Origin: Corynebacterium gerontici
GTDB lineage: Bacteria > Actinomycetota > Actinomycetes > Mycobacteriales > Mycobacteriaceae
Assembly: GCF_003813985.1 (NCBI RefSeq)
Contig: NZ_CP033897.1
Location: 620,001 to 684,000 of the forward strand
Length of the DNA: 64,000 nt
Direction of reading: 5' to 3'
The notes under the pieces are model-generated. The model searched no databases, was not told the DNA's origin, and saw nothing but the letters and a program-made list of their open reading frames with translations. Shown in pieces: positions 17,371 to 24,760 of this stretch. Positions within the stretch are counted from its first letter, which is position 1. The number at the start of each line of letters is the position of its first letter. The translations under genes were made by a program, and so were the position numbers.

Positions 17371-17580
17371 ATGGCTAAGATCGAGGTCATGATAGTGCAT
17401 GATGGCCCTATTCGGATGACGTTTGATGAGCACGTCCAACGGTTCATTGACGAAGGCATGTCCCCAGAAGAAGCGCCGAGGTACACGGAGATTTTGTGTG
17501 GATTGGGATTTTACGTTGCTACCGACAGGCTGGATGAATTCCCAGAACTCGATTTACCCAATCCTTCAATCAATATGTAG
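17371..17580 (+). CDS. Small protein, third gene of the tmRNA-linked array
   Basis: 69 residues from ATG 17371, acidic, containing FDEHVQRFIDEGMSPEEAPRY and ending with a Pro/Asn-rich tail. Not recognisably related to the two preceding paralogues except in size and charge. No strong ribosome-binding site. It is followed by a terminator of the same repeat family, which supports its being a transcribed unit. Could be truncated. No family recognised. Confidence 0.5.
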   Translation: MAKIEVMIVHDGPIRMTFDEHVQRFIDEGMSPEEAPRYTEILCGLGFYVATDRLDEFPELDLPNPSINM

Positions 17581-17591
17581 TACCCAAGATC

Positions 17592-17627
17592 AACCCGGTT
17601 CGACCATGGCGGTCGCGCCGGGTTTTC
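17592..17627 (+). terminator. Terminator after the third small gene
   Basis: AACCCGG...CCGGGTTTT with inner CGACC/GGTCG pairing. Nearly the same sequence as the hairpin after paralogue 1. Confidence 0.75.
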
Positions 17628-17631
17628 TCAT

Positions 17632-17692
17632 GGGAAGGCCCAGCTAGCAACCGGCTAGCACCAGCATGTGGGATTCGACCCCCGGCCTTCCC
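17632..17692 (+). other. tRNA-like RNA fold without an anticodon arm
   Basis: GGGAAGGCC (17632-17640) is perfectly complementary to GGCCTTCCC (17684-17692), giving a 9-bp acceptor-like stem. Inside are a D-arm-like hairpin (GCTAG CAACCGG CTAGC) and a T-arm-like GGGATTCGACCC. It is too short for a tRNA (61 nt, no anticodon arm), and the 3' flank is GAGCACC. The 5' half is also found at 16666, where it is joined instead to the tmRNA 3' end. It looks like a decayed tRNA/tmRNA-like end, possibly an attachment-site relic. Confidence 0.5.
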
Positions 17693-17799
17693 GAGCACCG
17701 CCTCCCGCGCCGGTAGCCCGGAGGATCGCATAGGGATTCAAGCAATCTCCGAGCGTTTTACCCGGCTTCGGAGTGGCACCTGGCCACCGGTGCCGATTG

Positions 17800-18802
17800 C
17801 TATCCCCACTGCACCCCGTCTGGTGGAGCATAGGGGCTTGGCGGGTAGATATACACCACCGCGTCGTTGCCGCCGCGGCACGTCACCGAAGTATTCTGCA
17901 CGCAGGTCATCGTGTATGTTTGCCCAGTTACCGGCGAGGCCACTTCCAATACGGGTGTGGTGTTGGCGTTGTAGATCCACTCCAAAATAAAGGCGTTATA
18001 CACCGCGCGTGCGAACTGCGGTGAGGTCTTGGGAACATAGTTGGGGTTGGCGCTGCTGGCATCGCCGCTGAAGGTGGGGAAGTCCGCTTTGGATCGACCA
18101 TCAACTACGTCTTCGATGCTGCGATTGCTCGTTTTTTCTTCTGACTTCGCGCTTGCAGCGTCCTGGCCACCTGTTTCACCTTCAATGTTTGGTAGATCGC
18201 CGGGGTTGCTGCGCAACAGATCTGGTTGCTCGTTAAAGGGACGCTGAGCGATATTTTCCCAGTCCAGTTCTGCCTCTGCTGCTTCCAGGCTTTCCGGCGT
18301 GCCGGATGGGCCAGCGGTGTATTCCCATTGGCCTTGGTCTACCAAGGATGCTCCATCGATGGTGTAGAGCACCGCGGTTGTCGCCCCGCTGGCGGCCTCG
18401 CCGCTGCTGGCGATAATGCCGTGTTCGCTTTTGGTTCCCGCGATGCGATAACGGCTACCGCCAGCCGATGCGACGCCGTCTTTTAATGCTGTATCTGCAA
18501 GTATCGCCTGGTTGTGTTCAGGGTCGGCGGCAAAATACGAGCACAGAACCTATCGCCGCGTTGGGGCTTTTGCGCAGGAGCAATTCTTTTTGGCCGTCGC
18601 CGTTGGCGTCGACAAGCGAATAATCGTAAGTGGATGAGGCATCTTCGATGTCGAAGTCGTACTCATCGGCGTGGTCGAGCACATGATTAAAAATCTTTGC
18701 AGTTTTCTGCCACTGCTCGGGTTTCGCACTCGAATCATCCGAAGAGGCACTGCATCCGGCCAGCACTAGGATCGCACTGTCGGCAAGCAACTTGCGCATC
18801 AT
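17800..18802 (-). pseudogene. Frameshifted putative lipoprotein gene
   Basis: The N-terminal part (18802 to about 18533) encodes a signal peptide with lipobox LAGC and a YDYSLVDANGDGQKELLL segment. It stops at once after a TTTT run (18532-18535 on the + strand). Shifting one base restores an uninterrupted frame to 17800, with a long Ser/Glu-rich linker and a Cys-containing C-terminal region ending in a Pro/Tyr-rich tail. Full-length product would be about 333 residues. The VDANGDG element is calcium-loop-like. The break may be a real inactivation, slippage-based on/off switching or a sequencing error. Confidence 0.75.
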
Positions 18803-18805
18803 GTC

Positions 18806-19354
18806 TTAGGCTTCCTTCACCACGGCTTCAAGCAGTGCTTTCATCGCGGCTTCTTGTTCCTCGGTGGCGGCGAGCTTGTGGTCTTTGAATGCCTCGCGGA
18901 AAGGCAGGAGCACGTCCTCGCCCACGGGCTTCATGCCTACGCGCTGGACAATATCGTGCCAATGGCGCACCGCGGACTCGCCGCCATTACCACCCCAGGC
19001 GACGAAACCCACGGGCTTATCGGCCCATTCACCATAGATGGAGTCAAAATTGTTCTTCATGGTGCCGGGCACGCTCGCGTTGTATTCGGGGGTGGCGAAG
19101 ATGAAGCCATCGAAGCTATCGATGAGTTCGGCCCATTCGCGCACTTGTGCTTCTGGATACTTACCTTCGTAGGCTGCCGGCGGCTTCGGGGTGGCGATGT
19201 GGGGGAGGATGTGATCGGCCAGGTCGATGAGTTCAAACTCGGCGTCCAAGCCTTCACTTAATCCCTTTGCCCAGCGAGCAACGTCGATTGCGTTGCGTCC
19301 TTCGCGGATAGAACCTACATAGATGCCGATGCTTTTTGTTGTCGCGTCATTCAT
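18806..19354 (-). CDS. NAD(P)H-dependent FMN reductase family protein
   Basis: About 182 residues with the flavodoxin-like FMN reductase pattern: phosphate-binding GSIREGRNA near the N-terminus, and FIFATPEYNASVPGTMKN, which is the conserved YNxSxPGxLKN loop. Family members reduce FMN, quinones, azo dyes or chromate. Start MNDATTK at 19354 is chosen because family similarity begins there; the longer frame to 19420 has no support. Stands 3 nt upstream of the broken lipoprotein on the same strand. Confidence 0.85.
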   Translation of the reverse strand: MNDATTKSIGIYVGSIREGRNAIDVARWAKGLSEGLDAEFELIDLADHILPHIATPKPPAAYEGKYPEAQVREWAELIDSFDGFIFATPEYNASVPGTMKNNFDSIYGEWADKPVGFVAWGGNGGESAVRHWHDIVQRVGMKPVGEDVLLPFREAFKDHKLAATEEQEAAMKALLEAVVKEA

Positions 19355-19384
19355 TTTGCCCACTCTACCTTCATTCCCCACGCG

Positions 19385-20123
19385 ATGCCTGCACAAACGT
19401 TCAGCACCGGATCTCATCAATACGCACAGTTCCGGCCCACGTACCTCCCAGAATTCATTGACTTCCTACGGACCCTCCACCAACGCCCCACCCAAGTGTG
19501 GGACTGCGGCTCCGGCACGGGGCAGCTCGCCGTCCTACTTGGTAGCTGGGCGGAACACGTCCACGTCACGAACCTCAACCGCTCGCAAATCGAGCACGCC
19601 ACGCCGCGGCCCAAGATCGCCTACTCCGTGCAAGCAGCCGAGCACACCAGCTTTGCTGGCAAGCTTTTCGACGCCATCACGGTGGCGCAAGCCATTCATT
19701 GCTTCGATTTCGATGCCTTCTACGCCGAGGCGTGCCGCGTGGCTCGCCCGGGAGCCTTATCTTGTGGTGGTGGGCTACGCCCTGTTGAGCATCACCCCCA
19801 GCGTGGACGCCGTGATCCGCCGCTTTTATACCGAGGTGATTGGCCCCTATTGGGTTCCGCAGCGCCGCTATGTGGATGAGCACTACGCCACCATCCCATT
19901 CCCCTTTGAGGAAGTGCCCACGCCGGAGTTCGCTAGCACGCTCACCTGGAGCTTTGAGCGCCTCATGGGCTACCTGGGCACCTGGAGCGCAGTGCGACAT
20001 TACACCGATGCCCATGGCGTTAACCCCTTGGATGCCCTGCGCTCGGAGCTCGAAGCCGCCTGGGGTGAGGCCGAAATCCGGACAGTGCACTTCCCGCTGC
20101 TGCTGCGCGTGGGCAAGCTCTAG
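19385..20123 (+). pseudogene. Frameshifted SAM-dependent methyltransferase
   Basis: The first frame (from ATG 19385) carries the class I methyltransferase glycine motif VWDCGSGTGQLAVLL and the motif AQAIHCFDFDAFY. Near 19750-19760, at VARPGA, the reading continues in another frame with YLVVVGYALL to the stop at 20123. That part contains the usual C-terminal region of ubiE/COQ5-like small-molecule methyltransferases (VIGPYWVPQRRYVDEHY). One base is missing or extra. The combined product would be about 245 residues. Either a pseudogene or a sequence error. Confidence 0.75.
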
Positions 20124-20518
20124 CAGCGCTTCGCGGCTTCTTCGAGAACCGCTACCAACTCGGCCGCGTGCTCAAACGAGTAATCCGCTTGGTTCTCGCG
20201 CATCACGCATTCACCAAAAGGTCCGCGCCACATGCGGTCCGTTGGGCCGGACTTGTGGGATTGCACCTTCACAACGTGCTCATTTTCCAGCTCGTACTCA
20301 AAGTGCGTCACGCCGCCAAAACCATTCGCCGGGGCTTCAGTGGGAAGGGCTTCTTGTTCGGAGCCAACTTTGAGGAACAGGCTGCCTTCTTCCACGAAGG
20401 ATGCTCCTTGTACCTCGATGCGCAGAACATCCTCGGCGGCGCTCAAATGTGCTTGATAGCCGCTGGAACATGCGCACAGTGCCAGCGGTAGGGCTAAGAC
20501 GAGACGCGAAAAGCGCAC
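20120..20518 (-). CDS. Putative small lipoprotein
   Basis: 132 residues starting at GTG 20518 with AAAAGGAGG upstream. Signal peptide ending in lipobox LCAC. Two further cysteines (GECVM and the C-terminal Cys) might form a disulfide. No family recognised. The 3' end overlaps the end of the methyltransferase frame by 4 nt. Confidence 0.7.
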   Translation of the reverse strand: MRFSRLVLALPLALCACSSGYQAHLSAAEDVLRIEVQGASFVEEGSLFLKVGSEQEALPTEAPANGFGGVTHFEYELENEHVVKVQSHKSGPTDRMWRGPFGECVMRENQADYSFEHAAELVAVLEEAAKRC

Positions 20519-20574
20519 GGGAACCTCCTTTTCTTTTTCAGGCTACCCGTGCGCCGCGCTTTCGTATGAGCGGG

Positions 20575-22038
20575 TTACTCAGATGCGAAGGGATCTTCCA
20601 GTCCGATGTACTGGATAGAGGTGTATTCCTCAATACCTTCGGCACCACCCTCGCGGCCCATGCCGGACTGCTTCACTCCACCGAACGGTGCCGCCGCATT
20701 GGAGATCACGCCCAAGTTCGCGCCCATGAGACCGAACTCCAGACGGTGGCTCATGCGCATCATGCGGCGCTGCGATTCCGTGAACACGTAGGATGCCAGG
20801 CCATATTCGGTATCGTTTGCGATGGCTACTGCCTCGTCCTCCGTGCTGAACGTAATCACGGGAGCCACGGGGCCGAAGATTTCTTCTTGCGCCACTCGTG
20901 CTTCGCGTGGGACGTCGACAAGCACTGTAGGCGCGTAGAAATAGCCATTGCCTTCTAGCTTCTTGCCCCCGCAGAGCACCTTCGCGCCCTTTTCCACGGC
21001 ATCGTCTACCAGCTCAGCGACGGAATCCTGCGCCTTCTTTTCCACCAGGGGCCCGCAGGTCACGCCTTCTTCAAGGCCATTGCCAAGGTTGAGTGCCTCG
21101 ATCTTCTCAGCGAAGCGGTGCGCAAATTCCTCAGCCACGTCTTTATGCACGATAAAGCGATTCGCCGCGGTGCAAGCCTCGCCAATATTGCGCATCTTCG
21201 CAGCCATGGCGCCTTCCACAGCCTTGTCCAAGTTGGCGTCAGCGAACACGATGAATGGCGCGTTGCCACCCAACTCCATGGAGGTGCGCAGAACATTGTC
21301 GGCAGCGGCCTTGAGCAACGTCACGCCCACTGGGGTAGAACCGGTGAAGCTCACCTTGCGCAGGCGGCGATCCGCCATGAGTGGCTCGGAAATTGCCGAT
21401 GCGGACTTCGATGCCACCACGTTGAGCACACCTTCGGGCAGGCCCGCATCGATCATGGTTTGCACAAAATACTGCGCGGTCAGCGGCGTAAGGCGCGCGG
21501 GCTTCAGCACCATCGTGCAGCCAGCGGCAATCGCCGGAGCAACCTTGCGCGTAGCCATCGCCAGCGGGAAGTTCCAAGGGGTAATCAACAGGCAGGGGCC
21601 TACGGGCTTTTTCACCGTGAGCATGCGCAGATTGCCCTCGGGGCTTGGGGCATAACGGCCATAATCACGCACCGCTTCCTCGGAGAACCAGCGCAGATAC
21701 TCAGCACCGTAGGTCACTTCACCGCGAGCCTCGCTCAGCGGCTTGCCCATCTCCAGGGTCATGAGCGTGGCAAATTCTTCTGCGCGCTCGGTGACCAGCT
21801 CGAAGGCCTTGCGCAAAATATTGGAACGCTCGCGCGGGGAGGTGCGCGCCCATTCCTCTTGCACATCGCAGGCCGCATCCAGAGCCGCCCGCGCATCGTC
21901 GGAGCTTGCCGACGCCAACGTGGCAATGACCTCGCCGGTTGCAGGGTTTTCAACGTCGAAAGTCTCGCCGGTCTCGCGCCACTGTCCGCCGATATACACA
22001 CCGGTGGGCACCTTGGCTAGTAATTGCTCGACATTCAT
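20575..22038 (-). CDS. NAD(P)-dependent succinate-semialdehyde dehydrogenase
   Basis: 487 residues of the aldehyde dehydrogenase superfamily. Features include TPWNFPLAM, the catalytic Glu in LELGGNAP, catalytic Cys in GEACTAANRF, and the C-terminal PFGGVKQSGMGREGG typical of GabD-like enzymes. As the last gene of the hpa operon, 3 nt after the aldolase gene, it would oxidise the succinate semialdehyde released by HpaI to succinate. RBS AAAAGGAG before ATG 22038. Confidence 0.88.
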   Translation of the reverse strand: MNVEQLLAKVPTGVYIGGQWRETGETFDVENPATGEVIATLASASSDDARAALDAACDVQEEWARTSPRERSNILRKAFELVTERAEEFATLMTLEMGKPLSEARGEVTYGAEYLRWFSEEAVRDYGRYAPSPEGNLRMLTVKKPVGPCLLITPWNFPLAMATRKVAPAIAAGCTMVLKPARLTPLTAQYFVQTMIDAGLPEGVLNVVASKSASAISEPLMADRRLRKVSFTGSTPVGVTLLKAAADNVLRTSMELGGNAPFIVFADANLDKAVEGAMAAKMRNIGEACTAANRFIVHKDVAEEFAHRFAEKIEALNLGNGLEEGVTCGPLVEKKAQDSVAELVDDAVEKGAKVLCGGKKLEGNGYFYAPTVLVDVPREARVAQEEIFGPVAPVITFSTEDEAVAIANDTEYGLASYVFTESQRRMMRMSHRLEFGLMGANLGVISNAAAPFGGVKQSGMGREGGAEGIEEYTSIQYIGLEDPFASE

Positions 22039-22041
22039 GTG

Positions 22042-22824
22042 CTACTCCTTTTCAAAGGTGCCCGCGAGCACCTGGGATTGCGAGGCCAAGATCTGCACGT
22101 CGGCACCGATGGCGATGAAATCCACGCCGGCGTCAACGTATTCTTGAGCCTGTTCTAGGTTGAAGGCGTTCACACCAACCAGTTTCCCGGCTTGTTTGAC
22201 CACCTCAATACAGTGATACACGTTTTTGAGCACATCAGGGTGAGACTGTTGGCCAAGCAAGCCCATCGACGCCGCAAGGTCCGAAGGCCCAATAAATACG
22301 GCATCCACACCCTCAGTCGCGGCGATCGCCTCGCAATTGTGCACCGCCTGCTCCGATTCGATTTGCACCGTCAAGCTCACCGTCTCCGATGCCTGATCCA
22401 GGTAGCCGGGCACACGGTTCCAACGTGAGGATCGAGCCAAAGCACTGCCCACACCGCGGACACCCTTTGGTGGGTAGTGCATCGCTGCGACGGCGTTAGC
22501 GGCGTCTTCGCCGGTATGGACCATCGGCACCATGATGTTCTGGGCACCTAGATCCAAATACTGCTTGATCAGAGCGGTGTCCAGTACTGGTACGCGCACC
22601 ACGGGGGTAGCCGGCCCCGCAGCCACTGCGCGCAGCAGGGAGGAAATGGACTCCAGACCGATAGGGGAGTGCTCGCCGTCGATGAGCAGCCACTCAGCGC
22701 CGGAAAGGGAAAGAATTTCCGCTGCGGCTGGGCTGCCGGAGCACACCCACAAACCGGTGGCCACACCGCTGGTATCGCGGACGTGCTCGCTAAACGTTTG
22801 GGGGAGGTTTACTCGAATTTGCAT
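22042..22824 (-). CDS. hpaI: 4-hydroxy-2-oxoheptane-1,7-dioate aldolase
   Basis: 260 residues of the HpcH/HpaI class II aldolase family: WLLIDGEHSP (base/metal region), VRVP, IESEQAVHNCEAIA with the metal-binding Glu, and AVFIGPSDLAASMG with the metal-binding Asp. It cleaves the hydrated ring-fission product into pyruvate and succinate semialdehyde. It overlaps the end of hpaH by 16 nt and is followed by the semialdehyde dehydrogenase, as the pathway requires. Confidence 0.92.
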   Translation of the reverse strand: MQIRVNLPQTFSEHVRDTSGVATGLWVCSGSPAAAEILSLSGAEWLLIDGEHSPIGLESISSLLRAVAAGPATPVVRVPVLDTALIKQYLDLGAQNIMVPMVHTGEDAANAVAAMHYPPKGVRGVGSALARSSRWNRVPGYLDQASETVSLTVQIESEQAVHNCEAIAATEGVDAVFIGPSDLAASMGLLGQQSHPDVLKNVYHCIEVVKQAGKLVGVNAFNLEQAQEYVDAGVDFIAIGADVQILASQSQVLAGTFEKE

Positions 22825-23594
22825 GTGATCGCTCCAAGTGGTCCGAAGTCTGCGTGCACCGTGTCGCCCTCATATACCCACATTGGGCGGGTGAAGGATC
22901 CCGCGAGGATGATCTCGCCAGCCTCCAGTGAATCGCCGTGGGCCGCGAGCTTATTGGCAAGCCAAGCTACACCGGTGGCCGGGTGATTCAGGATCGCGGC
23001 AGCGACACCCGATTCCTCAATCACCTCGTTGCGATACAGCAGCGCCGCCACCCAGCGCAGATCAACGTCATGTGGCTTGACCGGATTGCCGCCGTACACC
23101 ATGCCGCCCATGGCCGCATTGTCTGAGATGGTGTCCACGATCGTGCGGCCTTCCATCTCGATGCGCGAGCTCAAGATCTCCAGGGCAGGGATGACGTAGT
23201 CCGTAGCCTTCATCACGTCAAAGATGGTGACATTGGGGCCCTGCAGTGGCTCCTTGAGCACGAAGGCCAGCTCGGTTTCAATGCGGACGTTGGAAAACTG
23301 GGCGTGCTCAATCACCGAGCCATTCTCAAACACCATGTCCGAGAAGATCGCGCCATAATCAGGCTCAGTAATGCCGGTGGCCTGCTGCATCACCTTTGAA
23401 GTCAGACCAATCTTGCGGCCAACCGGACGGCGACCCGCCTCGATACCGCGACGACGCCACTCGTTTTGTACCGCGTAGGAATCCTCCACGGTCATGTCCT
23501 CGTAGCGCTTCGTTAGCAGTGGGATCATGGTGCGATCGGCCTCAGCCTTGGCAAGGTCATCCGCGATTTGAATAATTGTGTCTTTATCCAGCAC
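22809..23594 (-). CDS. hpaH: 2-oxo-hept-4-ene-1,7-dioate hydratase
   Basis: 261 residues from GTG 23594, supported by GAAGGAG 7 nt upstream; the longer frame reads through the hpaD-hpaH gap and is not used. FAH-fold hydratase with GRKIGLTSKVMQQATGI, EPDYGAIFSDM, ETELAFVLKEPL and a C-terminal GPLGAITCKFE. It adds water to the dienoate before the aldolase step. The same fold occurs in 2-hydroxypentadienoate hydratases (MhpD); the neighbours select the heptene-dioate substrate. Confidence 0.9.
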   Translation of the reverse strand: MLDKDTIIQIADDLAKAEADRTMIPLLTKRYEDMTVEDSYAVQNEWRRRGIEAGRRPVGRKIGLTSKVMQQATGITEPDYGAIFSDMVFENGSVIEHAQFSNVRIETELAFVLKEPLQGPNVTIFDVMKATDYVIPALEILSSRIEMEGRTIVDTISDNAAMGGMVYGGNPVKPHDVDLRWVAALLYRNEVIEESGVAAAILNHPATGVAWLANKLAAHGDSLEAGEIILAGSFTRPMWVYEGDTVHADFGPLGAITCKFE

Positions 23595-23618
23595 GTTGTG
23601 CTCCTTCAAACAAAGAAA

Positions 23619-23638
23619 GCGGCGGCCGAAGCCGCCGC
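23619..23638 (-). other. UUCG-capped intercistronic hairpin between hpaD and hpaH
   Basis: On the transcribed strand GCGGCGGC-TTCG-GCCGCCGC, a perfect 8-bp stem with an extra-stable UUCG loop, followed by TTTCTTT. It could attenuate transcription or protect the upstream hpaD message from 3' decay. Confidence 0.75.
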
Positions 23639-23657
23639 CATGGAAATGTGACGCGGG

Positions 23658-23670
23658 GGCGTCGAAAAGC
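23658..23670 (+). repeat. Copy of the dispersed GGCGTCGANAAGC motif
   Basis: Exact 13-mer GGCGTCGAAAAGC, lying 10 nt after the hpaD stop, inside the operon. Confidence 0.6.
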
Positions 23671-24738
23671 TTAGAGCTGGTGGCCCAGCTTGTACTCGCC
23701 CTTCTTGTAATCCGGCATCTCCTCGCCCGGGCGGGTGTAAGAGAAGCCGTCGGCGCCGATCGTCTCTTCCAGCTCAGAGGCATCGGTGCGTTCGGTCAGC
23801 TCAACCAGGTTGCCGTCGAGGTCGAGCACTCGGGAACCGTCGGTGTACCAGGAAGGAACGACGGGGGTGCCCCACCAATCGCGACGCTGATTATCGTGCA
23901 CATCCCAAGTCACGCGCGGGTTGTCTGGATCGCCCGTGTAGTAATCCTGGGTATAGATCTCCACGCGGTGACCATCCGGATCGCGCAGGTAGAGGTAGTA
24001 AGCATTGGACACGCCGTGGCGACCGGGGCCTCGCTCAATAGCGTCTGAGCGGCGCAGTGCACCGAGCTTGTCGCAGATCGCGATGATGTTGTGCTTCTCG
24101 TGCGTAGCGAAGGCAATGTGGTGCATGCGTGGGCCATCGCCACCAGTCATTGCAGTGTCGTGAACCGTAGGCTTACGACGCATCCAGGCCGCGTACACCG
24201 TTCCCTTGTCATCCTGAATGTCCTCGGTGACACGGAAGCCCAGGTCCTCCATGTACTCCACGGCCTTCGGGACGTCCGGAGTGATCTGGTTGAAATGATC
24301 CAGGCGGACCAGCGCGCCGGGGATGTGTGCCTGGTAGTCCCAAGCCATTCGACGCTCGTGCTTGACCTCGTAGAAGAACTCATAGGGGAATCCGAGCGGG
24401 TCTTCAACGCGGACCGAATCGCCAATGCCCTTGACGAATCCGTCTGCCTTGCGCTCCACGCGGCAGCCGCGCTCCTTGTAGAAGGCCTCTGCCTTGTCCA
24501 GATCCTCCGGCGAACGGACGCGGAAGGAAAAGGCTGCCACTGCCGCCTCTGGGCCCTGGCGCAGCACAAGGTTGTGGTGGATGAATTCCTCGTAGGTGCG
24601 CAGGTAGATGGCGTTGTCCTCTTCTTCGGTGACAACCAGGCCAAGGACGTCGACGTAGAAGTCGCGGGATGCCTTGAGGTCGGTGACGACGATCTCCATG
24701 TAGGCGCAACGCAAAATGTCTGGTGCTTGAGTGCTCAT
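23671..24738 (-). CDS. hpaD: 3,4-dihydroxyphenylacetate (homoprotocatechuate) 2,3-dioxygenase
   Basis: 355 residues of the vicinal-oxygen-chelate extradiol dioxygenase family, two beta-alpha-beta repeats. Compared with my recollection of the Brevibacterium fuscum enzyme, all key residues appear with a constant offset of seven. Metal ligands are His148 (RLDHFN), His207 (MHHIAF) and Glu260 (HRVEIYT). The acid-base His is His193 (TVHDTA) and the active-site Tyr is Tyr250. It opens the ring of homoprotocatechuate next to the diol. RBS AAGGAGCA before ATG 24738. This gene identifies the whole cluster as the homoprotocatechuate meta pathway. Confidence 0.95.
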   Translation of the reverse strand: MSTQAPDILRCAYMEIVVTDLKASRDFYVDVLGLVVTEEEDNAIYLRTYEEFIHHNLVLRQGPEAAVAAFSFRVRSPEDLDKAEAFYKERGCRVERKADGFVKGIGDSVRVEDPLGFPYEFFYEVKHERRMAWDYQAHIPGALVRLDHFNQITPDVPKAVEYMEDLGFRVTEDIQDDKGTVYAAWMRRKPTVHDTAMTGGDGPRMHHIAFATHEKHNIIAICDKLGALRRSDAIERGPGRHGVSNAYYLYLRDPDGHRVEIYTQDYYTGDPDNPRVTWDVHDNQRRDWWGTPVVPSWYTDGSRVLDLDGNLVELTERTDASELEETIGADGFSYTRPGEEMPDYKKGEYKLGHQL

Positions 24739-24760
24739 GATGTGCTCCTTAGGTGGTGGA

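Noticed and set aside
19323-20123. 266-residue frame starting upstream of the methyltransferase
   Set aside because: Its first part is out of frame with the methyltransferase motifs. It only becomes real coding sequence after the frameshift near 19755.
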